Shown here: piece by piece, positions 51,240 through 62,269 of the stretch
Numbering within the stretch: the first letter of the stretch is position 1
How the letters are laid out: each line of letters opens with the position of its first letter
Assembly (NCBI GenBank): GCA_009103225.1
Contig: RHPI01002533.1
Coordinates: 237,836-301,835 of the forward strand
Direction: 5' to 3'
Length of the DNA stretch: 64,000 nt
From: Chlorokybus atmophyticus
Lineage: Eukaryota; Streptophyta; Chlorokybophyceae; Chlorokybales; Chlorokybaceae
Translations under genes and position numbers: made by a program
The notes under the pieces: generated by a model
The model's database searches: none
What the model was told of the DNA's origin: nothing
Seen by the model: only the letters and a program-made list of their open reading frames with translations

Positions 51240-51257
51240 TAGTGTGGGCCCATAACC
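51240..51257 (-). promoter_or_regulatory. Primer-binding site matching the iMet tRNA anticodon arm
   Basis: On the minus strand, directly after the 5' LTR, the sequence is GGTTATGGGCCCACAC. Its first 14 bases are complementary to the anticodon stem-loop of eukaryotic initiator tRNA-Met (GTGGGCCCATAACC), not to the tRNA 3' end. Drosophila copia is known to prime from such an internal tRNA-iMet half molecule. Confidence 0.8.
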
Positions 51258-51659
51258 TGTTGAGAAGCAAGCATGCAAGTGAAGAGGGCAAGCAATGACA
51301 CACAGGAGAAGGCAACACACTTCCCGATTTATTACCAACAGACCGCGGGGTTATATACCCGCCAGTCAGTACACAGTTTGTACACACTGCTGGTCTACAT
51401 GCAACAGCGTCCAATATACTGAACCATATCCTACGCTGTAAGATGTGCCACGTAGCTAACTTGATAAGCTTTGTAACAAGCTATGCCACGTCCTATAAAA
51501 CTAAGTATCCTAGGAGATATGACGATTCTCCTAGGACCCTTCTCTGCAGTCCGCGCCAGGACCTTCTTGTCCGGAGTCTTCGAGGTCCTCCCATCGAGGT
51601 CCCTTCTCTTCTCTCTTGTATGCAGGGCAGGCTGACCGGATGTAGGAATATCTTCAACA
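51258..51659 (-). repeat. 5' LTR of Copia element 1
   Basis: 402 bp, about 99% identical by eye to 46510-46911. It should hold the element's promoter on the minus strand. Confidence 0.95.
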
Positions 51660-54253
51660 CGCGTTATATTTGTCCACGGTGCGCTCCCCCTGTTGCACAC
51701 GATGCAGCTTCTGGAAAGCACCGGAAGGCGTGTTGTCCCTTTGCAAAGCAGCTCGCTGTTGGCGGCGTGACGGGCGGCGTCTGCGTTTTTTAGTGTCACT
51801 GGTTGCTGCGGTGCTGATGTCAATTGACATATCACTGATAGCATCAGCCTCCTCCTCAACAGCGGCATCGACCTGCATAGCGCCAGCCTTCTGCTGGCTC
51901 CTGGCCTCAGCCTCCTGTCTTTGCTGGACTTTAGCCTCGTTGGCCTTAGCCTCCGCCTCCTGCCTCTGCTTGGCCTCGGCCTCCTCCTGCTGCTGCTTGG
52001 CCTCGGCCTCCAGCCTCTGCTTGGCCTTGGCATTGGCCTCCTCCTGCTTGGACTTGGCCTCCGCCTCCTGCCTCTGCTTGGCCTCGGCCTCCTCCTGCCG
52101 CTGCTTGGCATTGTCCTCATCCAGCTTGGCCTTGGCCTCCGCCTCCTGCCGCTGCTTGGCCTGCTGCTTGGCCTCCTGCTTGGCCTGCTTGGCCTCGGCA
52201 TCAGCTTGCTGCTTGGGCTGGGGCTCGGCTTGCTGCTTGGGCTGGGGCTGGGGCTGCGGCTCGGGCTGGGGCTGGGCTTGCTGCTGGGGCTGGGGCTGGG
52301 GCTGGGGCTGGGGCTGGGGCTCGGCATCTGCAGGGTACATGCAGCGCAGGACTTCTGGTGGCATGTCGCTGCGCTGCCAAGAGAGTATACCATTTGCATC
52401 ACCAACAGACATGTAATGCGCGCTGGGCTTGCTTGGATCCGTGTTGCCAATGATTATATGGCCAGCCACATCGATAACATCCTCGCCAATCACCACTACA
52501 GGTTTGACGGAATGCTTCTCTCCCTTGGCATCCACTGTGTAGTACCTCCCGTCATCGCCTTCGATGAGGCCGCCCTTGTGCTCTGCTTCCCAGCAGTATA
52601 GCTTCTCATCGGCAACCTCAATGAGCTGCACAATACCGATGTGAATGCCAAGAGCGTGCGCCATGATCGCCACTTGCAGTTGATCGGCTTAAACGCTCTC
52701 TTCAGCAATCACTTTCTGCAGAGCCTCTACAGCGTTGTCTTTATCTTGCTTAGTCTTGAGTTGCTTTATGTTAAGTGCCCTGGTTACGCCATATTTCCTG
52801 GCCATCTTTTTGTAATCCTGGCCCATGTCACCACAGGCCCCGTAGTTGCGATACTCCAGCAACCAATAAAGGTTGACCTGCTCAGCACAGATCTTCCGAA
52901 GCTTTTGCGCTTGCTCTCTTGTTGGCAGCTGTTTGCCATTGTCCAGCACAATGCTTCGCCAGAAAGACCCGTTGTCCGCTGCGTTCGCGCGTGTCAAGCA
53001 CGCAGCGTTCACGCGAGGGCGCGACTGGGCAAGGCAGGCATAGAAGCAATTCCCATCTCTATAGGCATTGAAAAGCCGAAGCCGGTGTTTATAATGCAAC
53101 AGCCCAACCAGCTCTAACTCGCCCTCCGTTTCTGCTGGAGGTAGACCGTCTTCTGGTTCAACAGCAGAAGCAGAGGTACCGGCTTCAGGTCGAGGCCCTT
53201 TCTGCTTTGTGCAATCTGGGACTTGGGTGGGGCCTCAGCTTTGTGCTTGGCCTCCGCCTCAACTTTCCTGCTGGGCCTCCGCGTCGGCTTGCTGCTTGGA
53301 CTCAGCATCCGCTTGCTGCTTGGCTTGATCCTCCGCTTGCTGCTTGGCTTCCGCGTCGGCTTGCTGCTTCGCTTGGGCCTCCACTTGCTGCTTGGCCTCC
53401 GCGTCGGCTTGCTGCTTGGCTTGGGCCTCCACTTGCTGCTTGGGCGCCTCTGTTTCGTAGTCAAGACCGTATTCCCCGATGTCGATGCCCATAGCAGCTG
53501 CCTCTGGATCACATAGCCTTAGCTCTTCCTCCACATACTGCCGTAGCTTGAGCCTCCATTCTCGATTAAGGGAAGCCAAGTCTGGTTTGCACAGCGCTTT
53601 CTTGATAAAGACCACCAGCTCACCCCATGACATGAGGTTCTTGCTCTTCGCCTTCGCTTTCCTCCAGTCAGAGAATTTTTTACCCCACTTTGTCTTCGTT
53701 TCTTCATGGATGTCATTATCGGTAACAACATCTTCAAGGCCAAAATGCCCGAGGTCCATACCCCTAGCAGCTGCCTCCGGATCACAAAGCCTGAGCTGGT
53801 CCTCCACGAACTTCCGTAGGCAGATCTGCAAGTTCTTGTCGAGCTCAAGCAAGCGAGGATCTTCATTCAGGTTCTTCTGCATTACTTCAACCACGACATC
53901 CCAACTGTATTCTGTGGACATCTTCGCCTTCCCAGCCTTCTCCTCCTCCCTTAGTTTTCGCCAATTATTGAACCCCTCCAGCAACTGAGCCTTTTTGGTG
54001 TCAAACAACCCCAGTGAGCATGCGTTTGTATGGTCAGCTGGAACAGCGCTACATTACTTGATTTCTTGCAGGGTTTCTGCAGGACAGCTTCCTTCTTAGC
54101 AGGTTCCTTCTTGTGCGCTGGACCCTTGTGCTTCTTGTCTGTGTGCATGACCAGTGTTACCACATGTTAACAATAATCATGCTGAACAAGCATACATTAC
54201 TTATTACCTGCAGGCTTAAACTGGCCAAGGGGAACGAGCTTTCGCTTGGACAT

Positions 54254-55330
54254 GATGAACGACCTGAGGAAAGCCTCACAGCCAAAAACAAGCACACATA
54301 GTTGAGCAACGTGAGCATGCACACACACACACGGCTGCCTATTTAAGCATGCAGACAAGCCTGAGCATGCACACTTTAGCCTCAGCCACAACGAAAACTG
54401 CATGCTCAAGTAAAACAGCTTAAAAAGTGAGCAAGAGGTGGTCTTACGCACGAGGCCGCCCCTCTGGTTAGCATCAAGTGGTGGCTAACAACATAGACAA
54501 CATGCACTTTTGATAGTCAGCGAATTGCTCAAACGGGCATGCATGCAAACAAAGACAAGCACGGCATGTTCTGCACCTTGTTGGAAGCAGTGCCAAAACC
54601 CTCCAGCAAGCCCACCCGAAGCTGCAAGAAACCACCTCGCCAGGGTTCTCGGACCCAATGAAGTAACTACAACAACCAAGCGAAAACACAACACTTGCAC
54701 TTCAGCAATAAAGCCAACGCCGCCGCCGACCTCGCCAACAACGCCGCCCTTGCCGCCCAGCCTTGCCAGTTGCAAGTTGTGTGCTCGATCGCTACACCAA
54801 AACCCTAAGAAAACCCTAACTCATAAGCGTAATCGTCACAATGTACACCAGGGACTGTAGCGCGCGTCACGCATTCTATATAGGGCATTGAGTGTCTTGT
54901 CACGCTGGCTTAATGGATGTCAGGATTGGCGTGATGGTTAGACTGTACCTGGAGTGTGCAGGACTGACATGATGTCAGTGCCATCAGTGATGGGCTATCA
55001 CCTTTGACGCCATAGCCAGCATCCCTAACCCTAACCCCAATGTTTTTGTAAGTTGTTGTAGTTTGCAAGGTTGGTGGCGGGGAGGTTGTTGTGGTCGGCG
55101 GCGAGGTTGTCTTGGTCGGCCGCGGCAGCGTCTTTACTTATAAAGGTTGTGGGCGGCGTGGTCGGCGACGAGGTGCTTGAGGTTGGCGGCGACGGCGGCA
55201 GCCATCCTTGGTTGATGCAGAGCTACTTAGGTAGATACGTGCAAGCCTGCCTGCCTGCATGTTTTGTTTGTGCGCGTGCGTGTGTGTATGTGTGCTGGTG
55301 ATTCGCTGGGGCGGCATGTAAGCCCTCCGT
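54254..55330. other. Intergenic, upstream of the OTU/gag-like gene
   Basis: Two telo-box-like patches occur: AAAACCCTAAGAAAACCCTA at 54799-54818 and CCCTAACCCTAACCCC at 55023-55038. GGCGGCGAGGTTG-type repeats run 55075-55200. A partial minisatellite unit (GGTGATTCGCTGGGGCGGCA, 55299-55318) ends where Copia element 2 begins. No gene is seen. Confidence 0.55.
54799..54820 (-). promoter_or_regulatory. Telo-box-like motif pair
   Basis: Two AAACCCTAA-type cores lie in tandem about 550 bases upstream of the OTU/gag-like ATG (54253). A third patch at 55023-55038 reads CCCTAACCCTAACCCC. Confidence 0.45.
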
Positions 55331-55755
55331 TGTTGAGAGTCATTCCTACATACGATCAGCATCGACCCTCCACACAGGAGTAGAAGGTCGTAAGGACGAG
55401 CACTAGGTCCGGACTTAGCAAGATGGCGTCGTCGGACCAGACTCCGGACTCCAGACTGGAGCCTTACTAACTGCTTTGTATCTCCGCGTATACTTACTCA
55501 TATTGGGCGTGTAAGAGCTTGTTGGAAAGCTCGAGTTGTAAGGAAGACAACGCAGCTTAGAGCACGTCAAAGGGCTGAGTATAGCTTACGCAGTGCTTGC
55601 AAACGTAGACGTGTGTGTAACTGGCTGGTATAAGAACCAGCGGACAACTTGTAATAGATGAATGTGATGTGACTTCTGTATGCTCTGGTGGCGGTAGCTC
55701 TGTCTCGGTGCATCCATGCTTGCCTCAACTACATGTGCATGCTAGTCCTTCAACA
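55331..55755 (+). repeat. 5' LTR of Copia element 2
   Basis: 425 bp, TG...CA ends, followed at once by the primer site. It pairs with 59815-60239. Confidence 0.95.
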
Positions 55756-55771
55756 GGTTATGGGCCCACAC
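55756..55771 (+). promoter_or_regulatory. Primer-binding site of Copia element 2
   Basis: GGTTATGGGCCCACAC directly follows the LTR. It is identical to the site in element 1 and complementary over 14 bases to the initiator tRNA-Met anticodon arm. Confidence 0.8.
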
Positions 55772-55882
55772 TACGCTTGAGGAGTGTGAGACTAGCTTGT
55801 GTGCATAGTAGTTCTACACTACGGTAGCTTGTTGGTAGCAGAGCCTTGGGTGTCAACTGCAAGAAAGGCAGGCTCGACAAAG

Positions 55883-58800
55883 ATGGAGGCGACCTACGAC
55901 GAGGGGCAGATTGCAAAGCTGGACACCGACAACTACAACATATGGTGCGTGGAGGTGAAGGCCTTGCTCATCCACAAGAAGGTGTGGAAGTACGTTGATC
56001 CGAAGGCACCACCACCAACACCAGGAGCGAACACTGTGTGGTCAGAGCATTCAGCAGAAGCACACTCTTTGCTTGTGTTGAACAGCAAACCGCATCACTT
56101 TCCCATGCTCACTGCATGTGAAGATGGTAGACAAGCTTGGGAAAAGCTATCAGCCGTTTTCAAAGCGAAGAACAATGCAAGAAAATTGCAGCTACGCAAG
56201 CAGCTGAGCGCACTCAGGAAGGAGGCAGCAGAACCCATCACGAAGTATGTTGCGTGCGCGAGAGAGCTGTGGGCGGACATCATCAACGTCGGCCACAACA
56301 TGGGGGAGACGGAGGTAGTGCTGGCCATTGTTGCAGGGCTACCAGCAGAGTACGAGGTCGTCGCAACCCTGCTGGAGACGTCATCATCGGAGTTGACGTT
56401 GGACGATGTGCTATCGAAGCTGCTCACCGTGGAGCAGAGGGTTGTGAAGAAGGACGAGCAAGCGGATGCCGTCGCCTTCTACACCGGCAAGCACGCAAAG
56501 AAGAGCAATCATGACGAGAAGTATAAGGGCAACAAGCCAGGCAATCCTCGTCACAAAGACCTCACATGCCACTGGTGTGGTTGGAAGGGGCACATTGTGA
56601 AGGATTGTAGGAAGAAACAACAGGGGCAACCTAGAGCAAGCACCAGCAACAGCGGCAACGAGCACCAACACAAGAAAAAACATGTCGCCTTCACTGCATC
56701 CAGTTCGAGGGCGAGCACAGCTTTCTGGGTGGTGGACTCTGGCTGCGATTGTCATCTCACACCAAACAAGGAGGTGATGGAGGGCTACAGGAAGCTGACG
56801 TCCACAATCAAGGTGGCGGGCTTTGGTGGCGAAGTACTGGTGGCTGAGGGAGTTGGCAACGTACGACTCCAGTGCAAGGTTGGTAACACACTACGCGAGG
56901 TGTTGTTACGCAACGTCCTGCATGTTCCCAAGGCTATTGCGAGTCTATTCTCTGTGAGGGTTGCGGAGCGCTTAGGCGCGGAGATCCTATTTTTAAAGGG
57001 TGGCTGCACAGTCATCCTTGATGGGGTCGTGCACATGGTAGGAATCATTGATCCGGGAGGGCTCTACCACGTGGAGCAGCACCCTAAGGACATCGACATT
57101 TAAGCCATGATGGCGAAGGACAAGGAGTCGCCAACATTGTGGCATCGAAGGTTCGGGCATCTCAGCTACGTCAACCTCACTCGCCTTGTCGCTGAGAAGA
57201 TGGTCAAGGGCATCCATCTCAGCACAGAAGAACTCAAGAATGCATCAGGTGCACTATGTGAACCATGCCTGGTTGCAAAGCAGCATGCTATGCCATTCCC
57301 ATCATCCTCTTCAAGCAGTCAGCATCCTTGCGAGCTTGTGCACATGGATGTCTGTGGCCCTATGCGCATTGTGGCGAAGGGAGGGGTCAGGTACTTTGCG
57401 GCATTCCTCGACGACTGCAGCAAGCTATCCGTCATCTTTCCGTTGACTTTGAAGTCAGAAGTTGCTGCAGCTGTGCGCACAGTTGTGGCCTTGTTGGAGA
57501 CCCAGTCTAGCAACAAGATGAAGGCAATGAGGAGTGATCGAGGAGGGGAGTGCATCAACAAGGAGTTGAAGGAGTTCTTCGCCAGCACAGGCATACGCCA
57601 CGAGACAACGGCACCCTACACCCCGCAGCAGAATGGAGCAGCTGAACGCCTCAACAGGACACTCTTGGAGCGTGTTCGAGCCATGCTCAATGACACAAAG
57701 ATGGAAGACAGTCTGTGGAAGGAGGCGGTACTCACTGCCAACTACATCCGCAACAGGTCTCCGGTGAGCTCAGAGCAGAAGACTCCGTGGGAGCACTTCT
57801 ATGGAGCCACACCAGATGTGAGTGGTATGCGTGTGTTTGGATGCACGGCATATGCACTAGTGCCTAAACAGCTCAGGCACAAGCTGGAGCCGGTTAGCAA
57901 GAAGGGCATCTTCGTTGGCTATGAACCGGGTTCCAAGGCTTATAGGATCTTGCTCGAGAACACTCAGAAGATCATTGTGAGCAGAGAGGTGGTTTTCCAC
58001 GAGGGATTATCACAACCAGAAGCAGGCTTCTTTCCTAGAGATGAAGCACAGCCGGAGCATCCTAAAACAGTGGAGGCTACAGGCAAGGCCATCATCGACG
58101 ATAAGGGTGAGCAGGACTCTACTGTGCAGACAAGCAGTCGCACCTGCAGCAGGAGCACGCAGCTCGGAGATACCCAATGAGGGAGAGAAAGGCACCTGAC
58201 TTTTTACACAAGGCGCACGTCGCCAGTGTGCAGAATGAGGAGCCAAGCACCTACGAGGAGGCATTGTTAGCACCAGATGCGGAGCAATGGCAGCGTGCTA
58301 TGGACGAGCAGATTGCGTCACTCCATGCCAACAACACTTGGTCACTAGAGCAGTTACCGCAAGGAGTGCAGACCATTCCAGTGAAATGGGTCTTTAAGGT
58401 GAAGCGTGATGGTCAGGGCAACATTGAGCGCTACAAGGCAAGACTGGTGGCAAAGGGCTTCTTGCAGCAGGAAGGTGTGGACTTCAACGAAGAGTTTGCA
58501 TCTGCAAGTAAGCATACCACCTTCCGTGCACTGCTAGCTATGGTTGCTGCTGAAGACCTAGATCTGCATCACCTGGATGTGAAGACTGCCTTCTTCTACG
58601 GAGAGCTGGAGGAGGAAATCTTCATCGAGCAACCACTTGGATATGAAGAAGGGGAGAGAGGCACCGCGTGCAAGCTGATCAAGGCACTGTACGGGCTGCG
58701 ACAGGCACCGCGTATGTGGCACATCAAGCTCACCAAGGAGCTGGAGGCACTTGGCTTCACCGTATCCTCTGCAGACCCTGGGCTCTTCATCCATGCAGAC

Positions 58801-59772
58801 AACAAGGTCTGGCTGCTCGTGTATGTTGATGACATCATCATCACAGCCAGGCAGGTGCACCACCTGCAGGAGACGAAACTTGCTCTACAGCAAGCATTCT
58901 CAGTTCGTGATCTTAGAGAGGCCAAGTGGTTCCTTGGCATGGTGATTGAGCGCGACAGGGCTGCACGCACAATCAAGATCAATCAGGAGCAGATGGTGAG
59001 AAGACTCGTCACCAAGTTTGGGCTCACTGAAGCGAAGACCAAGACCACACCGTTGGCACTTGGCACTGCCCTCATCAAGGCAAAGGATGAGGAGGTACTC
59101 GACAAGGCTCAGTATCCATATGATGAGCTGGTAGGCAGCATGCTCTATCTGGCAGTGTGCACACGTCCCGATGTTGCACATGCTGTGGGAGTACTTGCTC
59201 GCTACATGTCTGCACCGAGCATGGAGCACTGGAGAGCAGCAAAGGGAGTACTACGCTACGTTGCTGGGAGCGCAACAGTTGGCATCAAGTTTGCGAGCGG
59301 GAGCACTGAGTTGGAGGGCTACTGCGACTCGGACTTTGCTGGTGACCTCAACAGCAGGAGGTCCACTACAGGCTACGTCTTCAAGCTGAACGGAGGCGTG
59401 GTGAGCTGGAACAGCAGGCTGCAGCCAACAACAGCAGCATCTACATCAGAGGCTGAGTACATGGCAGCGGCAGCAGCAGTGAAGGAGGCACTCTGGCTTC
59501 GCAAGCTCATGGCAGACTTGGAGCACCCCATGGCGTGCATCGTCATCAACTGTGACAACCAAGGAGCCATCAAGTTGTTGAAGCACCCTATCGCCTCGGC
59601 AAGGACGAAGCACATTGATGTCATGCATCACTTTGTGCGTGACAGAGTCACAAGGAAGGAGGTGGAGTTCCAGTACTGCAACACCGAGGGCATGCTGGCA
59701 GACTTCGTGACAAAGCCATTGTCACCGCTCAAGTTCAAGACTTGTTGCGCGGGACTTGGCATCTGTGTTTGA
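55883..59772 (+). pseudogene. Copia gag-pol polyprotein, broken
   Basis: The frame starts at 55883 (MEATYDEGQIAKLDTDNYN). It carries a zinc knuckle (CHWCGWKGHIVKDC) and a protease motif (WVVDSGCDCHL), then stops at a TAA at 57101-57103. It reopens in the same frame with the integrase (LWHRRFGHLSY, VHMDVCGP, RSDRGGE) and ends at 58180. The reverse transcriptase/RNase H part (VKWVFKVKRDGQGN, LLVYVDDIIIT, GYCDSDFAGD) runs in another frame from 58177 to 59772. So there is one nonsense change and one frameshift, the latter somewhere in the linker around 58.05-58.15 kb. The equivalent of the TAA in element 1 is a Lys codon, so one base change explains it. Confidence 0.93.
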
Positions 59773-59814
59773 CTACAGGAGCAAGCGTTGGAGGTCAAGC
59801 TGCTCGCGTGGGAG

Positions 59815-60239
59815 TGTTGAGAGTCATTCCTACATACGATCAGCATCGACCCTCCACACAGGAGTAGAAGGTCGTAAGGACGAGCACTAGGTCCGGACTT
59901 AGCAAGATGGCGTCGTCGGACCAGACTCCGGACCCCAGACTGGAGCCTTACTAACTGCTTCGTAACTCCGCGTATACTTACTCATATTAGGCGTGTAAGA
60001 GCTTGTTGGAAAGCTCGGGTTGTAAGGAAGACAACGCAGCTTAGAGCACGTCAAAGGGCTGAGTATAGCTTACGCAGTGCTTGCAAACGTAGACGTGTGT
60101 GTAACTGGCTGGTATAAGAACCAGCGGACAACTTGTAATAGATGAATGTGATGTGACTTCTGTATGCTCTGGTGGCGGTAGCTCTGTCTCGGTGCATCCA
60201 TGCTTGCCTCAACTACATGTGCATGCTAGTCCTTCAACA
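59815..60239 (+). repeat. 3' LTR of Copia element 2
   Basis: 425 bp, preceded by the purine-rich tract GCGTGGGAG, followed by the duplicated target TCCGT. Confidence 0.95.
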
Positions 60240-60244
60240 TCCGT

Positions 60245-60535
60245 GTCCTGCCTTGCGGTTTTCGTTATTTGCATGTGTTAGTGATTCATTGGGGCGGCAT
60301 GTAAGCCCTCAGTGACCTGCCTTGTGGTTTTGTTTCTGTGATTCTGTTGGTGATTTACTGGGGTGGTCTGTAAGACCGCAGTGACCTGCCTTGTTTTTGT
60401 GTTTCTGTGCATGTGTGCTGGTGAGTCGCTGGGGCGGTCTGTAAGACCTCAGTGTCCTGCCTTGTGGTTTTGTTTTTCTGTGAATGTGTTGGTGAGGAGC
60501 TGGGGCGGTCTGTAAGACCTCAGACCGGCCCTGTG
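60245..60535. repeat. Minisatellite, ~70-bp units, four copies
   Basis: Units share GTGACCTGCCTTGTGGTTTTGT...TGGTGANTC and GCTGGGGCGGTCTGTAAGAC. A fifth partial unit lies at 55240-55330 on the other side of Copia element 2. The insertion therefore split the array. Confidence 0.85.
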
Positions 60536-60876
60536 GTGTGGACTGGGTGAATGTTTTTGTGACTCTGTTTCACCATATGTCATAACCCTGACCCTTACCG
60601 CCCGGACATGTTGCTGTAGGTTGTGGCCGGGAGGCGGCGAGGTTGCCGTGGTTGGCGGCGAAGTCTTTGAGGTTGGTGGCGACGGCGCCAGCGATCTTTA
60701 GTTCCTAGCAAGAAACTCAGGCAAATACGTCGCATGCAGATTTGAGTCAAGGTCGTCGGCGGCGGCGGCGCCGGCGCAGGCAAGGTCATCGTCGTCGGCG
60801 GCGGCGGCGGCGATGCTGGAGCGCTAGCGGCTACACAGCAGATACGTGCATGCCGTGCTTCCTTGCGCATGCCATG

Positions 60877-60911
<35 letters not shown>

Positions 60912-60915
60912 TGTG
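60536..60915. other. Low-complexity spacer
   Basis: Contains GGCGGC/CGGCGG repeats near 60756-60815 and an uninterrupted TG run near 60878-60908. A CCCTGACCCTTACC patch is near 60586. No gene seen. Confidence 0.5.
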
Positions 60916-60919
60916 CGTG

Positions 60920-61135
60920 CTGTGTTTGCTGCAAGCCGCTGGGGCAGCCTTGGGCATAACCCCTCAGTGGCCTTGCCTGTGCTGCAGCAAAAAGGTGTTT
61001 GCTGCAAGCCGCTGGGGCAGCCTTGTGCATAACCCCTCAGTGGCCTTACCTGTGCTGCGGCACAAAAGGTGTTTGCTGCAAGCCGCTGGGGCAGCCTTGG
61101 GCATAACCCCTTAGTGGCCTTGCGGCAAAAGGGTG
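60920..61135. repeat. Second minisatellite, ~72-bp units, three copies
   Basis: Units start near 60927, 60998 and 61069 with GTTTGCTGCAAGCCGCTGGG, then GCAGCCTTGKGCATAACCCC and TCAGTGGCCTTRCC. The core CTGGGGC-n-TAAnnCCTCAGTG is shared with the 60.24-60.53 kb array, so the two are probably diverged relatives. Confidence 0.8.
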
Positions 61136-61258
61136 TTCTTTCTGTGTGTGCTTGCGCTAGCATTGTGTCTCCCAAAAGTTATTTCCCTGCTCTATTTCTG
61201 ACTCTACTGTTGGTTAACTACGGTGTGTGATCCACAGGTAAACAGCTACCATTTAGCG

Positions 61259-61306
61259 ATGTCCGGTCGCTTTAGGTCCAGTGTAGTTGATCTCGTCGAA
61301 CATGAG
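61259..61306 (+). CDS. Possible first exon of an unidentified gene
   Basis: The ATG at 61259 opens 16 codons (MSGRFRSSVVDLVEHE) and ends at a good donor, GTAGGT. A candidate second exon begins at 61501 after ATCAACAG and stays open to 61650 (VEHCLQHVCRTPPVTVPKKL). No family is recognised. Confidence 0.25.
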
Positions 61307-62269
61307 GTAGGTATTTGGTCTTGACTCAGATGCTTGCATGCATTCAACAGAGGGTATGATAATCCAGCCGGCTGCTTCCAAGACAGCAGGTAAACCAGAG
61401 CTCGCATGCCAGGCATGGTGTGTTTGTGGATGAGACTCAGATCAGAGTATTTGGCTCTGTGTTTTGGGTGTCTTGGCATTCTTACAGCTGCTATCAACAG
61501 GTTGAGCATTGCCTGCAGCATGTTTGCAGGACACCGCCAGTCACGGTGCCCAAGAAGTTGGCAAGAGCTCAAGCGACGACAGCGACAGATAAATGCATCC
61601 TTGCATGCGTATCACATGAATGTGCATGTGTGTGTATGTTGTCCAGTTAGCTGGGGTTGATTGTAAGCCCTCATGTGTGTGTATGCGCGCGTGTGTCGCA
61701 AAACTCCGTGTTCACTACTTCTGCTGCGCAAACATACCTTGTATTTGTGCATATGTGAGTGCAGTTGTGAGGGGGTTTTCCAACAGCATGTTTGGGCAAT
61801 TCTACTGCCAGTGTTAGGCGCTTGCATGCCTGATTTGTGTCCAACAGTTTTGAGCGCAACCCGCTTTGCCTTGCAGGCTGTGCTACGGCCATGAGGTAAT
61901 ACAAAGTACAAGGTCAGATCTTTGCGTCATCCTTGCACAAGGCCTATAGTTTGGTGGTAGTTTTGGTAGTTGTATAGTTGTTGTGTAGTTGTTGTTGTTG
62001 TGTAGTTGTATAGTTTGGTGGTAGTTTGGTAGTTGTTGTGTAGTATAGTTGTAATGTAACTAATCTGCTAGTCACTATGTTGTTGTGAACACAATTGTGG
62101 CGGTTGTGCCTGAGCTGATCTGCTGCTAGATTTCCAAGTTGCACAAAGGCACACACCCCACTGTTATCAGTAATTGCACATGCAACAGCCACACTTGGAG
62201 AATTACCAGCAGAGCAGCTCAGCGGTAACCAGAGTGTAAAGGGCAAACAAAGTGTGTGTAGAGCAATGG

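Larger units (their letters stand above)
46510..51659 (-). mobile_element. Complete Copia-type LTR retrotransposon (element 1)
   Basis: LTRs lie at 46510-46911 and 51258-51659, each 402 bp, starting TGTTGA and ending TCAACA. They differ at about four positions by eye. The 5-bp target duplication CGCGT flanks both ends exactly (46505-46509 and 51660-51664). One uninterrupted polyprotein frame lies between them. The primer site and a purine-rich tract (GTGGGAG) are in place. It interrupts the OTU/gag-like gene. Near-identical LTRs plus an open frame indicate a recent, possibly still competent insertion. Confidence 0.95.
46319..54253 (-). pseudogene. OTU-type cysteine protease with gag-like C-terminus, split by Copia
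   Basis: Exons 54208-54253 and 54058-54138 and the exon ending at 54037 join in phase, from MSKRKLVPLGQFKPA. Two similar segments of about 65 residues follow (53700-53890, LRKFVEDQLRLCDPEAAARG; 53475-53640, LRQYVEEELRLCDPEAAAMG). Then come KQQADAEA repeats. The next block holds an OTU signature (RLFNAYRDGNCFYACLAQ, about 53020-53080) and, after an in-frame TAA at 52689-52691, the rest of the fold (ADQLQVAIMAHALGIHIGIV). A long Pro-Gln and KQRQEAEA low-complexity region follows. The end (FQKLHRVQQGERTVDKYNA) is cut by the Copia insertion and resumes in frame at 46504 as QFAKLCGVANICVELVPKAL...LFLQGLRKLV, a gag-like pattern, ending at 46319. Two more in-frame TGA codons lie near 53230-53260, unless a 45-nt intron is used. 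OTU enzymes remove ubiquitin; the combination with a gag-like segment suggests retroelement origin. Confidence 0.68.
55331..60239 (+). mobile_element. Copia-type LTR retrotransposon (element 2), defective
   Basis: LTRs lie at 55331-55755 and 59815-60239, each 425 bp, TGTTGAGAG...CTTCAACA. They differ at about five positions by eye. The exact 5-bp duplication TCCGT lies at 55326-55330 and 60240-60244. The LTRs are unrelated to those of element 1, yet the coding region is closely similar. The target site is inside a minisatellite. The reading frame is broken twice, so it needs help from another copy to move. Confidence 0.95.

Noticed and set aside
51900-52330. Plus-strand Leu-rich open frames opposite the OTU/gag-like gene.
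   Set aside because: They are the complement of the KQRQEAEA and Pro-Gln repeats on the minus strand, whose frame continues recognisable domains on both sides.
44516-57103. Reassigned stop codons (TAA/TAG read as an amino acid), suggested by in-frame stops in the methyltransferase, OTU and Copia frames.
   Set aside because: Host genes (KIN17, KDO8P synthase, ABCI10, kinase, transporter) end with TAA or TAG exactly where their families end. The disrupted frames are all mobile-element genes, so decay is simpler.
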